Of a stretch of 64,000 nucleotides of DNA, positions 50,207 to 59,083 are shown one piece after another. The position numbers and the translations under genes were made by a program. Below the pieces are notes generated by a model that saw nothing but the letters and a program-made list of their open reading frames with translations, was not told the DNA's origin and ran no database searches. How positions within the stretch are numbered: position 1 is the first letter of the stretch; the number at the start of each line of letters is the position of its first letter. This stretch comes from Pseudomonas izuensis (GTDB taxonomy: Bacteria > Pseudomonadota > Gammaproteobacteria > Pseudomonadales > Pseudomonadaceae): assembly GCF_009861505.1 (NCBI RefSeq), contig NZ_WTFT01000022.1, positions 80,537 to 144,536 of the forward strand, read 5' to 3'.

Positions 50207-50821
50207 ATGCAACCTGTCATTAATCCAAATCACCCGGGGTTGTCGGTGCGCGTTGCCGACGAAGGCTTTGCCGCCTACATCTGGGGCAGTGATTTCAGTT
50301 TTGAAGTGGCTGCCTACGGTGCGCCCGAAATAGGCCGGCCGGTGGAACAGTGGCGGTTGACGCCCATCACGCCCTACCGTAAGTGCTATGGCATCGATCC
50401 CGAGGAGTTCAGCAGTTTTCGCGACGCCGCCGACAGCGCAATCTTCATGGCCTTCCTGGATGACGAGCCGGTGGGACACCTGGTGATCAGCACCAACTGG
50501 AACGGTTTCGCCCATATCGATGAGCTGGCGGTGCATGCCCCGGCGCGCCGCCACGGCGTGGCCAAGGCGTTGCTGGATGTGGCGAATTTCTGGAGTCGCA
50601 AGAAGAAGCTGCCGGGCATCATGCTGGAAACCCAGAACAATAACCTCGGCGCGTGTCGCTTGTATGAGCGTTGCGGCTACGTGATTGGTGGTATCGATCA
50701 CCTGCGTTACCGGGGCATCGACCCCAATACTGCCGAGGTGGCGTTGTTCTGGTATCGCGTGTTCGACAACCCGCTGGAAAATCCTATCAGCTCCCAAGCA
50801 TCGCCACGGCTTGTTCCGTGA
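50207..50821 (+). CDS. GNAT family N-acetyltransferase
   Basis: A 204-residue acetyltransferase. The acetyl-CoA loop is VHAPARRHGVAKALLD near residue 112, preceded by HIDELA and followed by LETQNNNLGACRLYERCGY, the classic GNAT motifs. It lies 14 bases after ldcA on the same strand, so the pair is probably cotranscribed; a diamine or lysine-derived substrate is an inference. Its last 35 bases overlap the convergent LysR gene. Confidence 0.86.
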   Translation: MQPVINPNHPGLSVRVADEGFAAYIWGSDFSFEVAAYGAPEIGRPVEQWRLTPITPYRKCYGIDPEEFSSFRDAADSAIFMAFLDDEPVGHLVISTNWNGFAHIDELAVHAPARRHGVAKALLDVANFWSRKKKLPGIMLETQNNNLGACRLYERCGYVIGGIDHLRYRGIDPNTAEVALFWYRVFDNPLENPISSQASPRLVP

Positions 50822-51680
50822 CGATACCCAACAGGGTCTGGACGGCGGGCGAGGGCTCGCCGTTCTTCAGGGTCAGGGCGTAGACGTTGACCGGTACCGC
50901 GGGTGCCAGTGGGCAGGCGTCGAGTCCGGCGGATTTGGCGCCGAGGGCCGTGAAGGGATCGACGATGGCCAGGCCTTCCCCGGCTTCGACCATGCTGCGC
51001 ATCATCTGATGCGTCTGGACCCGGGTCTGAATCACCGGCGCCGGGCGCAGGGCGTGCAGTTTGTGCTCCAGGGCCGGGCTCAGTGGATCATGACCCTCAA
51101 GGCCGACCATCGCCTGGCCGGCCAGATCCTGCAGCGAAATGTACTTCTGTTTCGGTTGCAACCAGCCATGGGGGGCCAGTAGTTGCAGCTTGCCCTGGGC
51201 GATCACCTGGCAATGAATCTCGGCGCGATCCGGATCATGCAGGCTCAGGCCCAGGTCGCTTTCGCGCAGCAACAGGCTTCTGACGATGTCACGGGTGGGT
51301 TGGCTCAGGAGGGTGCAGGGGACGTCGGGCAAACGCCGGCGCAGGGCCGCGATGCTTTGCGGCAACAGTTGCTGGGCCAGAGGCGGGGTGCAAATGATGC
51401 GTAAAGGCGCAGCCTGGTATTGTCGAAGACTGTTGGCCAGGCGCTGCACCGGTTCGAGCGCGTCGTAGACATGGGCAATTTCCACCTGCAACTCCCGCGC
51501 TTCGCGGGTGGCCTGCAAGCGCCCGCGCACGCTGGAGAACAGCATGAAACCCAACTGATCCTCGGCTTCGCGCAAAATGCGTTCGACTTCGGTCACCGGC
51601 AACTGCAGCCATTCGGCGGCGGTGCCCAGGTGACCGGTCTGCAGGAGCGCCTGGATCACTTCGATATGGCGTAAACGCAT
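50787..51680 (-). CDS. LysR family transcriptional regulator
   Basis: A 297-residue regulator with an N-terminal winged helix (LRHIEVIQALLQTGHLGTAAEWLQLP) and a periplasmic-binding-type effector domain (about 90-290, APLRIICTPPLAQQLLPQSI, DLGLSLHD). Its 3' end overlaps the GNAT gene by 35 bases tail to tail. The gene it controls is not evident; an upstream 88-base gap leads to another minus-strand gene. Confidence 0.88.
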   Translation of the reverse strand: MRLRHIEVIQALLQTGHLGTAAEWLQLPVTEVERILREAEDQLGFMLFSSVRGRLQATREARELQVEIAHVYDALEPVQRLANSLRQYQAAPLRIICTPPLAQQLLPQSIAALRRRLPDVPCTLLSQPTRDIVRSLLLRESDLGLSLHDPDRAEIHCQVIAQGKLQLLAPHGWLQPKQKYISLQDLAGQAMVGLEGHDPLSPALEHKLHALRPAPVIQTRVQTHQMMRSMVEAGEGLAIVDPFTALGAKSAGLDACPLAPAVPVNVYALTLKNGEPSPAVQTLLGIVTEQAVAMLGS

Positions 51681-51768
51681 GCGTGAAGTCCATGTTCAGC
51701 AGGTGAAGGAGTCAGTGACTGAATCCTAACCCAAGTCCGCGCATATGACTTCTGCTCATAACGCCGGG

Positions 51769-51993
51769 TTATGAAGCGACGATCGATTCCGGTTCGCGGG
51801 TCAGCATTACGCCGGTTTGTACCAACTGAAATTCATTGTCGTCGAGCTTGTTCACGCGGTCGCCAATCGCCAGTTTGTACGTGGTGACACACGTGCCGTC
51901 AGCCGACGGGGTGGAATCCTGGAACTCATGTACGGAATAAATGCGGCCTTCCGCGTCTCTTGCATGGAACTGACCGACGAGTACTGCTGCCAT
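51769..51993 (-). CDS. Small conserved Pseudomonas protein of unknown function
   Basis: A 74-residue protein (MAAVLVGQFHARDAEGRIYSV) predicted to be a small beta-rich soluble domain, with no motif I recognise. AGAGG lies at good spacing before the ATG at 51993. A 182-base divergent gap separates it from the flavin reductase gene. Confidence 0.6.
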   Translation of the reverse strand: MAAVLVGQFHARDAEGRIYSVHEFQDSTPSADGTCVTTYKLAIGDRVNKLDDNEFQLVQTGVMLTREPESIVAS

Positions 51994-52175
51994 CTGCTTA
52001 GAACCTCTGGAGATAAAACGCTTGATTTGCGGCTTTGTAGACCGCCACCGAGCACGGTAAGTTTTCCTACGTAAAAAAAATAATCAGGACGCGGATATAC
52101 CTGTGTTCACTGGTTGATCCGTCGCCTGATCATCTATAACTACAGGCTCCTCCCACGGACTATCGAGAATCTTCC

Positions 52176-52736
52176 ATGAGCAATGTCTATAACGTCGCCG
52201 TAGTGGTCGGCAGCCTGCGCAAAGCCTCGATCAACCGCAAGGTTGCCCTCGCGCTGGCGGAACTGGCGCCGGCGAACCTCAAGCTGAACATTGTCGAAAT
52301 CGGCGATCTGCCGCTCTACAACGAAGACATTGATGCTGATTCACCGCCGGCAGCCTACAGGACTTTCCGACAACAAGTGAGTTCATCCGACGCGGTGCTG
52401 TTCGTCACCCCGGAATACAACCGCTCGGTGCCGGCCCCGATGAAGAACGCCATCGATGTGGGCTCGCGGCCGTACGGCAAAAGTATCTGGAGCGGTAAGC
52501 CGGGGGCGGTATTCAGTGCTTCGCCGGGGGCGATTGGCGGATTTGGTGCAAACCATCACTTGCGCCAGTCCATGGTGTTTCTCGATGTACCGATGATGCA
52601 ACAACCGGAATCTTACCTGGGCGGTGCCGGTTCTGCGTTTGATGAGGCGGGTCATCTATCCGAGACTGCCAGACCGTTTCTGCAAAAATTCATCGATTCC
52701 TACGCGAAGTGGGTCGAACAGCACAAGAAAACCTGA
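52176..52736 (+). CDS. NADPH-dependent FMN reductase (ChrR/azoreductase-like)
   Basis: A 186-residue flavodoxin-like protein with VVVGSLRKASINRKVA at the start (phosphate loop), FVTPEYNRSVPAPMKNAIDVGSR near residue 75 and SASPGAIGGFGANHHLRQ near 112. Such proteins reduce quinones, chromate or azo dyes by two-electron transfer and protect from oxidative stress. TATAAC (52135-52140) with TTGATC (52114-52119) is a possible promoter with a short 15-base spacer. Confidence 0.9.
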   Translation: MSNVYNVAVVVGSLRKASINRKVALALAELAPANLKLNIVEIGDLPLYNEDIDADSPPAAYRTFRQQVSSSDAVLFVTPEYNRSVPAPMKNAIDVGSRPYGKSIWSGKPGAVFSASPGAIGGFGANHHLRQSMVFLDVPMMQQPESYLGGAGSAFDEAGHLSETARPFLQKFIDSYAKWVEQHKKT

Positions 52737-52744
52737 CAACCCCT

Positions 52745-52857
52745 TGTAGGAGCGAGCTCGCTCGCGAAGAACCTGAGAGCAACGCGTTTAACCAGAAAAT
52801 ATGCGTAATCGTTTACGACCATCGCGAGCAATCGAGCGTCGACCGGCTGCTCCTACA
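52745..52857. repeat. Degenerate REP pair
   Basis: TGTAGGAGCGAGCTCGCTCGCGA at 52745-52767 faces a mutated inverse copy at 52821-52857 with an insertion in its stem. Confidence 0.7.
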
Positions 52858-52860
52858 GGG

Positions 52861-53517
52861 TTATGGGTCCAGAAGGCGGCTACAGATCATCCTGTCCATT
52901 TCTGCCAGCCAGGCGGTGGTTTGCGCCGCCTCCGGCTGTGCCGTCACGCAATAACGTCGGCCACCCCACGCCATGATCAACCAGGCATCGATGGTGGCGG
53001 GGGAGGGTTGCACAGGCAGGTCGCTACAAGCGGCAAAGGCTTCGCGCCATTTCTGCGTCAGTTCGTCGAACACTCTTCGATGATGCTTGGGCTCGGCGAT
53101 CAGGTGTTCGATGAGCGAAACCCCATGATTAAACAGAGGCTGGCGGGTATCGTCGGGGTCGCAGGTCACGCGCACGAGACGTTTGATACGGGTCGGCCAG
53201 TCCAGATCGTTGGCTTGTACGACATCCTTATCGATGTCCTGTAACAAAGTATCCAGACGATATCGGATATAACCGGAAAGCAAGGCTTCCTTGCTCGGGA
53301 AATAGTCGTACAGCGTGCCGATTGCAACGCCTGCTTCCAGTGCCACCTCCCGCGTGGTCAGTCCCGGCCAGCCGTCTCGTTGCCAAATCCGAACAAACGC
53401 CTGGTAAATCGCTTCGACGGTGAAAATCGCTCGGGCCTGACTCGGCCGTTTCAACGGTTTTGCCCGGGGATTGAGGGTGGGAGGTTGGCCCTTGCTGTTT
53501 CCGAACCCGCTCTTCAT
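52861..53517 (-). CDS. TetR family transcriptional regulator
   Basis: A 218-residue regulator. The helix-turn-helix is GLTTREVALEAGVAIGTLYDYFPSKEALL near residues 52-80, after a basic N-terminal tail; the C-terminal half is the ligand domain. It faces the DUF2855 gene across only 55 bases, in which GTCGCTAC (53523-53530) and GTTGCTAC (53534-53541) repeat directly with 11-base spacing. It most likely represses that gene. Confidence 0.88.
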   Translation of the reverse strand: MKSGFGNSKGQPPTLNPRAKPLKRPSQARAIFTVEAIYQAFVRIWQRDGWPGLTTREVALEAGVAIGTLYDYFPSKEALLSGYIRYRLDTLLQDIDKDVVQANDLDWPTRIKRLVRVTCDPDDTRQPLFNHGVSLIEHLIAEPKHHRRVFDELTQKWREAFAACSDLPVQPSPATIDAWLIMAWGGRRYCVTAQPEAAQTTAWLAEMDRMICSRLLDP

Positions 53518-53572
53518 CGGCTGTCGCTACTCTGTTGCTACCCGCCACACTGTCGCAGCAGGAGACTGAAAA

Positions 53573-54676
53573 ATGCAAAGTTCGAGCACGGTAACACGGC
53601 TGATTACCCGTAAAAACGCCCTTGACCAAAGTCGCGTCGAGCAGCAACAGCGCAGCCTGGTTCCGGCGGCTGGAGAGGTGATTGTGAAGATTGATCGTTG
53701 CGCCCTGACGACCAACAATATCACCTACGCCGCCTACGGTAATTCGATGAACTATTGGGGATTCTTTCCTACCGGGCTGGCGGATTGGGGCCACATTCCT
53801 GCCTGGGGATTTGCCGATGTGGTGGCCTCGGATGTGCCGGGTATCAAGGTTGGCGAGCGTTTCTACGGGTATTTTCCGATTGCCAGCCATCTGTGGATGC
53901 GTCCCGAACGCGTCACCGAACGGGGCTTCTATGACGGTGCCGAGCATCGAATCGGCCTGACGTCGGCCTACAACCAGTACACCCGTTGCAGTTGGGACAC
54001 CTACTACAGCCCCGACACCGAAAACCTGCAGATTTTGCTCAAGCCATTGTTCCTGACCTCATCGATGCTCGCCGATTTCCTGCAGGACAAGCAGTTCTTC
54101 GGTGCGACGCGCCTGGTGTTCTCCAGCGCTTCGAGTAAAACCGCCTATGGCACCGCCATTTGCCTGGACAATCATCCTGCTCTGGAAAGGGTGGCCCTGA
54201 CTTCAGCAGGCAACAAAGCCTTTGTCGAAAACCTCGATTGTTACGAACGTACGGTGCCCTATGAAGAACTGGCTGGTCTGGCCAATGATCGTCCGACACT
54301 CTACGTGGACTTTTCCGGCGACTTGGATCTGCGTGACCGGGTGCACCAGCATTTTGCCGGGCAGTTGATCTACAGCTGTTTCGCAGGATCTGCACAAAGT
54401 ACCCACGAAGCCCGGCTGACGGCTATCGAGGGGCCAGAGCCGGTGTTTTTTTTCGCGCCGGTGCAAATTCGCAAACGCAATGCCGATTGGGGGCCGGAAG
54501 GGGTCAGCCAACATATCGGCGAAGGTTTGCTGGATTTTTTCCGGAAGGTGACGGCGGTTGAAAAACCCTTGCTCGAAGTGATAGAAAGCCGGGGCTTTGA
54601 AGCGGCGCAAGCCGTTATTTCCCGTCTGTTTCACGGCCAGATCGCGCCATTGGAGGGGCATGTGATCCGGTTATGA
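53573..54676 (+). CDS. DUF2855 family protein
   Basis: A 367-residue protein of the DUF2855 family. The N-terminal third resembles the GroES-like domain of medium-chain dehydrogenases (GEVIVKIDRCALTTNNITYA, GFADVVASDVPGIKVGERFYGY), and the middle (about 170-300) looks Rossmann-like but without a clear GxGxxG. A quinone-oxidoreductase-type activity is plausible but unproven. CAGGAG precedes the ATG. Divergent from a TetR regulator, so probably induced by a small molecule. Confidence 0.82.
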   Translation: MQSSSTVTRLITRKNALDQSRVEQQQRSLVPAAGEVIVKIDRCALTTNNITYAAYGNSMNYWGFFPTGLADWGHIPAWGFADVVASDVPGIKVGERFYGYFPIASHLWMRPERVTERGFYDGAEHRIGLTSAYNQYTRCSWDTYYSPDTENLQILLKPLFLTSSMLADFLQDKQFFGATRLVFSSASSKTAYGTAICLDNHPALERVALTSAGNKAFVENLDCYERTVPYEELAGLANDRPTLYVDFSGDLDLRDRVHQHFAGQLIYSCFAGSAQSTHEARLTAIEGPEPVFFFAPVQIRKRNADWGPEGVSQHIGEGLLDFFRKVTAVEKPLLEVIESRGFEAAQAVISRLFHGQIAPLEGHVIRL

Positions 54677-54744
54677 CCGGTCGATGCCGAGGCCAAGGGG
54701 CGGCCAGCCATTCACTCGATTCAATTGCCTGAAGGCTGCCCTGG

Positions 54745-56028
54745 ATGCTTGTAGCTTCACTGATTTTCCTGTTGACCATCACGTTGGTGATCTGGCAGCC
54801 CAAAGGCCTCGGTGTTGGTTGGAGTGCGGTATTCGGCGCGGTGCTGGCGCTGATTTGCGGTGTGGTGCACCTGGCTGACATTCCGCTGGTGTGGCAGATC
54901 ATCTGGAATGCCACCGGCACCTTTGTCGCGCTGATCATTATCAGCCTGTTGCTGGATGAGGCCGGGCTATTCGCCTGGGCAGCGTTGCATGTGGCCCGTT
55001 GGGGGCGGGGCAGCGGGCGCAAGTTATTCGCTTATATGGTGCTGCTCGGGGCACTGGTTTCGGCGTTGTTCGCCAACGACGGCGCAGCGCTGATTCTCAC
55101 GCCCATCGTGATTTCCATGCTCCTGGCCTTGCGTTTCTCTCCAGCGGCAACCCTGGCGTTCGTCATGGGGGCGGGTTTCATCGCCGACACCGCGAGCCTG
55201 CCGCTGGTGGTGTCGAACCTGGTGAATATTGTTTCCGCGGACTTCTTCGGCATCGGTTTCAACCGCTATGCGGCGGTGATGGTCCCGGTCAACCTGGTGA
55301 GCGTTGCCGCGACCCTGGCGATGCTGATGTGGTTTTTCCGTCGCGACATCCCCGCAGACTATGACCCCGAGCAACTGGAGCATCCGGCGTCCGCCATCCA
55401 CGACAAAGCCACGTTTTATGCCGGTTGGGCGGTGTTGGTGATTCTGTTGCTCGGTTGTTTCGCGCTGGAACCGCTGGGCATTCCGATCAGTGCGATCTCG
55501 GCGGTGTGCGCCGCCCTGTTGTTGGCCGTCGCTGCGCGTGGGCACAGGATTTCCACGCGCAAAGTGATGAAAGAAGCCCCGTGGCAGATCGTGATTTTCT
55601 CGCTGGGCATGTACCTGGTGGTCTATGGCCTGCGTAACGCCGGGCTCACCGGGTATCTGGCGGGATGGCTCGACGGTTTCGCCGGGTACGGCGTGTGGGG
55701 CGCGGCGATGGGCACCGGGGTGCTGACAGCGTTGTTGTCGTCGATCATGAACAATCTGCCGACGGTGTTGATCGGTTTGTTATCCATCGATGCCAGTCAG
55801 GCGACGGGCGTGGTGAAGGAGGCGATGATCTACGCCAACGTCATCGGCAGCGACCTGGGGCCGAAAATTACCCCGATTGGCAGCCTGGCGACGCTGCTGT
55901 GGCTGCATGTGCTGGAGCGCAAGAGTATCCGGATCGGCTGGGGGTATTACTTCAAAGTCGGGATTGTGTTGACGGTGCCGGTGTTGTTGGTGACGTTGGC
56001 GGCTTTGGCTGTGCGTTTATCGCTGTAG
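54745..56028 (+). CDS. arsB: Arsenite efflux pump ArsB
   Basis: A 427-residue membrane protein with about twelve hydrophobic segments, matching ArsB in length and sequence (SALFANDGAALILTPIV, SIMNNLPTVLIGLLSI, YANVIGSDLGPKITPIGSLATLLW). ArsB expels arsenite and antimonite. It is an orphan here: no arsR, arsC or arsH is adjacent. It begins 68 bases after the DUF2855 gene on the same strand and could be cotranscribed. A convergent REP pair follows. Confidence 0.93.
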   Translation: MLVASLIFLLTITLVIWQPKGLGVGWSAVFGAVLALICGVVHLADIPLVWQIIWNATGTFVALIIISLLLDEAGLFAWAALHVARWGRGSGRKLFAYMVLLGALVSALFANDGAALILTPIVISMLLALRFSPAATLAFVMGAGFIADTASLPLVVSNLVNIVSADFFGIGFNRYAAVMVPVNLVSVAATLAMLMWFFRRDIPADYDPEQLEHPASAIHDKATFYAGWAVLVILLLGCFALEPLGIPISAISAVCAALLLAVAARGHRISTRKVMKEAPWQIVIFSLGMYLVVYGLRNAGLTGYLAGWLDGFAGYGVWGAAMGTGVLTALLSSIMNNLPTVLIGLLSIDASQATGVVKEAMIYANVIGSDLGPKITPIGSLATLLWLHVLERKSIRIGWGYYFKVGIVLTVPVLLVTLAALAVRLSL

Positions 56029-56036
56029 ACCGAGTT

Positions 56037-56113
56037 GGCCTCATCGCGGGCAAGCCTTGCTCCCACAGGTTACGCCGATCCCTGTGGGAGCAAGGCTTGC
56101 CCGCGATGAGGCC
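56037..56113. repeat. REP inverted pair with 33-base perfect arms
   Basis: Arms 56037-56069 and 56081-56113 (GGCCTCATCGCGGGCAAGCC start) match without mismatch around an 11-base spacer; the cleanest REP pair of the window, nine bases past arsB. Confidence 0.9.
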
Positions 56114-56133
56114 AGACCAGTCACCACAAAAGC

Positions 56134-57084
56134 TCAACCCTGACCGGGCACATTCGGCCAAAGATCCGCCACCAGAAACACCCGCTCGGCTTCTTCCCAA
56201 TCACCATTGGCATTTTCCGTCAACCGCACCAGCAATTGCGCCGGTGCCACGGGTGACAATTCACTCAACCAGGCATTCAACTGCCCGCGGCTCCAGGTCT
56301 GCTCGGCAGGGTAGTGCGCCGGTGCCAGCCACGCATGGCGTGGTAGGGGCTGCCAGCGACCGGGCGGACTCTGCGCGACAAATTCAGCCCAATCCTTTTG
56401 ATGCAACCAGCGACCGCGCAAGTGCTGGGGATGCGCGCCGCCCGGGGGCGCCGCTTGCCCCGGCCATGGATAGAGCAAATAGCCGCCCAGCCACAAATGC
56501 GCGCTGAATTGGTGGATATCCAGCGCCGCCAGGACTTCGCGGCTTTCGGGGCGCGCGGAAATCGGCAGTTGGTGCTGGCTCAGGTGCGCCAGTTTGCGGT
56601 CCAGCCGATCATGGCAACCGGGACCGAGCCATTGCGCCGTTTCCTGTCCATTACCGTTCTGCGGACCGAGGTAAAGCTTGATGGCCAGTTCCAGGTGATG
56701 AACGCCGTCGCGATCACGCAGCAGCAAGTCCAGTTCGCCCAGGGTATGGCCTTCACGGCGAATCGGCATGTTGGCGGCGATCAACTCGATACCGGGCGCG
56801 TGTTCGACGGCAAATTGCCACAAACGCTCGTAATACAGGCCCAGGCGCCGGGTGCGGGCCTGGGACAGCCAGTGCAGCAGTCCGTAGCTGTCCTGATCCA
56901 GCCGTCGCAGCCAGTGCTCCAGACGATCCGGTGCCTGCACCCAGTCGCTGCCTGCCAGCGGATGGCGTTGCGGCCACGGCGTGTCGGCGAGCATCGGCGG
57001 CGCGAGGATGACCCATGCCAGGTCGCGCACTTCGGGATGGCGCAACTGGTGGGGTAACTGCAGCAAATCTGGAAATAGGATCAT
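56134..57084 (-). CDS. DUF1853 family protein
   Basis: A 316-residue protein of the DUF1853 family. It contains GLYYERLWQFAVEH, NMPIRREGHTLGELDLLLRD and HHLELAIKLYLG. The pattern of GELDLL followed by ELAIK resembles the acid-acid-lysine core of restriction-endonuclease-like folds, which would suggest a nuclease, but this is inference. Rich in Trp, Leu and His. It is divergent from nadK. Confidence 0.8.
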   Translation of the reverse strand: MILFPDLLQLPHQLRHPEVRDLAWVILAPPMLADTPWPQRHPLAGSDWVQAPDRLEHWLRRLDQDSYGLLHWLSQARTRRLGLYYERLWQFAVEHAPGIELIAANMPIRREGHTLGELDLLLRDRDGVHHLELAIKLYLGPQNGNGQETAQWLGPGCHDRLDRKLAHLSQHQLPISARPESREVLAALDIHQFSAHLWLGGYLLYPWPGQAAPPGGAHPQHLRGRWLHQKDWAEFVAQSPPGRWQPLPRHAWLAPAHYPAEQTWSRGQLNAWLSELSPVAPAQLLVRLTENANGDWEEAERVFLVADLWPNVPGQG

Positions 57085-57134
57085 CTTGCGAGCATAGCCT
57101 CAAACAGGAGTACATCCTTGTCGCTGAAAGGATT

Positions 57135-57162
57135 TTGTCTATTCCCGGCTTTCGCCCATAAT
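57135..57162 (+). promoter_or_regulatory. Probable promoter of nadK
   Basis: TTGTCT (57135-57140) and CATAAT (57157-57162) with 16-base spacing, 47 bases before the nadK ATG. Confidence 0.45.
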
Positions 57163-57208
57163 CGTGTTTTTCGCCGTTGCAGGCCCCCCGCGTCCCAATA
57201 GGAGCCCC

Positions 57209-58099
57209 ATGGAGCAATTTCGTAATATCGGCATCATCGGTCGCCTGGGCAGTTCGCAGGTGCTGGATACCGTCCGCCGACTGAAACGGTTTCTGCTCGA
57301 TCGTCACCTGCACGTGATCCTCGAAGACACCATCGCTGAAGTCCTGCCGGGCCACGGCCTGCAAACCTCGTCGCGCAAGATGCTCGGCGAAGTGTGTGAC
57401 ATGGTGATTGTGGTCGGCGGTGATGGCAGCCTGCTCGGCGCCGCCCGGGCGTTGGCCAAGCACAATATCCCGGTGCTTGGCATCAACCGTGGCAGCCTGG
57501 GTTTCCTCACCGATATCCGTCCCGATGAACTGGAAATCAAGGTCGCCGAGGTGCTCGACGGCCACTATCTGGTGGAAAACCGCTTCCTGCTGCAGGCCGA
57601 AGTCCGCCGCCATGCCGAGGCCATCGGCCAGGGCGATGCGCTGAACGACGTAGTGCTGCACCCCGGCAAATCCACGCGGATGATCGAGTTCGAGCTGTAC
57701 ATCGACGGTCAGTTCGTCTGCAGCCAGAAGGCCGACGGCCTGATCGTCGCCACGCCCACCGGATCGACCGCCTATGCGCTGTCGGCGGGTGGCCCGATCA
57801 TGCACCCCAAGCTCGACGCCATTGTAATTGTGCCGATGTACCCCCATACCTTGTCAGGTAGACCGATTGTGGTCGACGGCAACAGTGAGCTGAAAATCGT
57901 CGTGTCCAAGGATATGCAGATTTACCCGCAAGTCTCGTGTGACGGGCAGAACCATTTTACCTGCGCGCCCGGCGACACCATCACCGTCAGCAAGAAAGCC
58001 CAGAAGCTGCGGCTGATCCATCCGCTCGACCACAACTACTACGAAGTCTGCCGGACCAAGCTCGGCTGGGGCAGCAAGTTGGGTGGTGGAGGCGACTGA
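57209..58099 (+). CDS. nadK: NAD kinase
   Basis: A 296-residue enzyme that phosphorylates NAD to NADP. The catalytic GGDGSLLGAAR near residue 72, GINRGSLGFLTDI near 95, and the glycine-rich PTGSTAYALSAGGPI near 185 are the family motifs. AGGAG lies before the ATG at 57209. Its TGA overlaps the ATG of the phosphoesterase gene (TGATG). First gene of a tightly packed run to pepN. Confidence 0.96.
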   Translation: MEQFRNIGIIGRLGSSQVLDTVRRLKRFLLDRHLHVILEDTIAEVLPGHGLQTSSRKMLGEVCDMVIVVGGDGSLLGAARALAKHNIPVLGINRGSLGFLTDIRPDELEIKVAEVLDGHYLVENRFLLQAEVRRHAEAIGQGDALNDVVLHPGKSTRMIEFELYIDGQFVCSQKADGLIVATPTGSTAYALSAGGPIMHPKLDAIVIVPMYPHTLSGRPIVVDGNSELKIVVSKDMQIYPQVSCDGQNHFTCAPGDTITVSKKAQKLRLIHPLDHNYYEVCRTKLGWGSKLGGGGD

Positions 58100-59070
58100 T
58101 GCTCGATCCCGCGCGTAGCTACGACCTGATCGGTGACGTGCACGGTTGCGCTCTGACCCTTGAGCACTTGCTCGACCGGCTCGGTTATCACAAACAAGGC
58201 GGCGTCTGGCGCCATGCCTCGCGCATGGCGGTGTTCGTTGGCGACATCATCGACCGCGGCCCGCGGATTCGCGAGGCACTGCACATCGTCCACGACATGG
58301 TCGAGGCCGGTCAGGCACTGTGCATCATGGGCAATCATGAGTTCAATGCGCTGGGCTGGAGCACGCCGGCCCCGGCGGGCAGCGGCAAGCAGTTCGTCCG
58401 CGAACACACCCCGCGCCACGCCCGCTTGCTGGGTGAAACCCTGACTCAGTTCGAAGGCCATCCGGCCGACTGGCATGACTTCCAGCAATGGTTCTATGAG
58501 ATGCCCTTGTTCGTCGATGCCGGGCGTTTCCGGGTGGTGCATGCCTGCTGGGATGGGGGCCTGATCGAACCGTTGCGGGCTCTATTCCCCGACGGTTGCG
58601 TCGATGAGCATTTCCTCCAGGCCTCCGCCGTGCCCGGCAGTTTCGCGTGCACCGTGTTCGACCGCCTGTTGCGCGGCACCGACATGCGCCTGCCCCATGG
58701 GCTGACCATGACCAGCGGCGATGGCCTGACGCGTTCGTTTTTCCGTACCAAATTCTGGGAAGACGACCCGCAAACCTACGGAGACATCGTGTTCCAGCCC
58801 GACGCCTTGCCCGATCCAGTGGCCCGCACGCCGCTTTCGTCTACCGAGAAAAATACCTTGCTGCGTTATGGCATCGACGAACCGTTGCTGTTCGTTGGCC
58901 ACTACTGGCGCAGCGGTAAACCGGCGCCGATTCGTCCGAACCTGGCCTGCCTCGATTACAGCGCCGTGCTCTACGGCAAACTGGTGGCCTATCGCCTGGA
59001 TCAGGAAACGCGGCTCGATCCGCATAAATTCGTCTGGGTCAATGTCGAGCGGCCAGAGGTTTTGCAATGA
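58099..59070 (+). CDS. Metallophosphoesterase (calcineurin-like)
   Basis: A 323-residue phosphoesterase. The metal-binding motifs are DLIGDVHGC (9-17), VFVGDIIDRGPR near 44 and IMGNHEFNALGW near 75, with FVGHYW near 265. Related to PrpE/diadenosine-polyphosphate hydrolases but with its own C-terminal half. Translationally coupled to nadK, so a role in nucleotide metabolism is possible. Substrate unknown. Confidence 0.88.
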   Translation: MLDPARSYDLIGDVHGCALTLEHLLDRLGYHKQGGVWRHASRMAVFVGDIIDRGPRIREALHIVHDMVEAGQALCIMGNHEFNALGWSTPAPAGSGKQFVREHTPRHARLLGETLTQFEGHPADWHDFQQWFYEMPLFVDAGRFRVVHACWDGGLIEPLRALFPDGCVDEHFLQASAVPGSFACTVFDRLLRGTDMRLPHGLTMTSGDGLTRSFFRTKFWEDDPQTYGDIVFQPDALPDPVARTPLSSTEKNTLLRYGIDEPLLFVGHYWRSGKPAPIRPNLACLDYSAVLYGKLVAYRLDQETRLDPHKFVWVNVERPEVLQ

Positions 59071-59083
59071 GAGGGATGTTGCA

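Noticed and set aside
13633..56113. Recurrent palindromic repeats as a CRISPR array
   Set aside because: Copies are scattered one pair per gene border, have no regular spacers and match REP elements.
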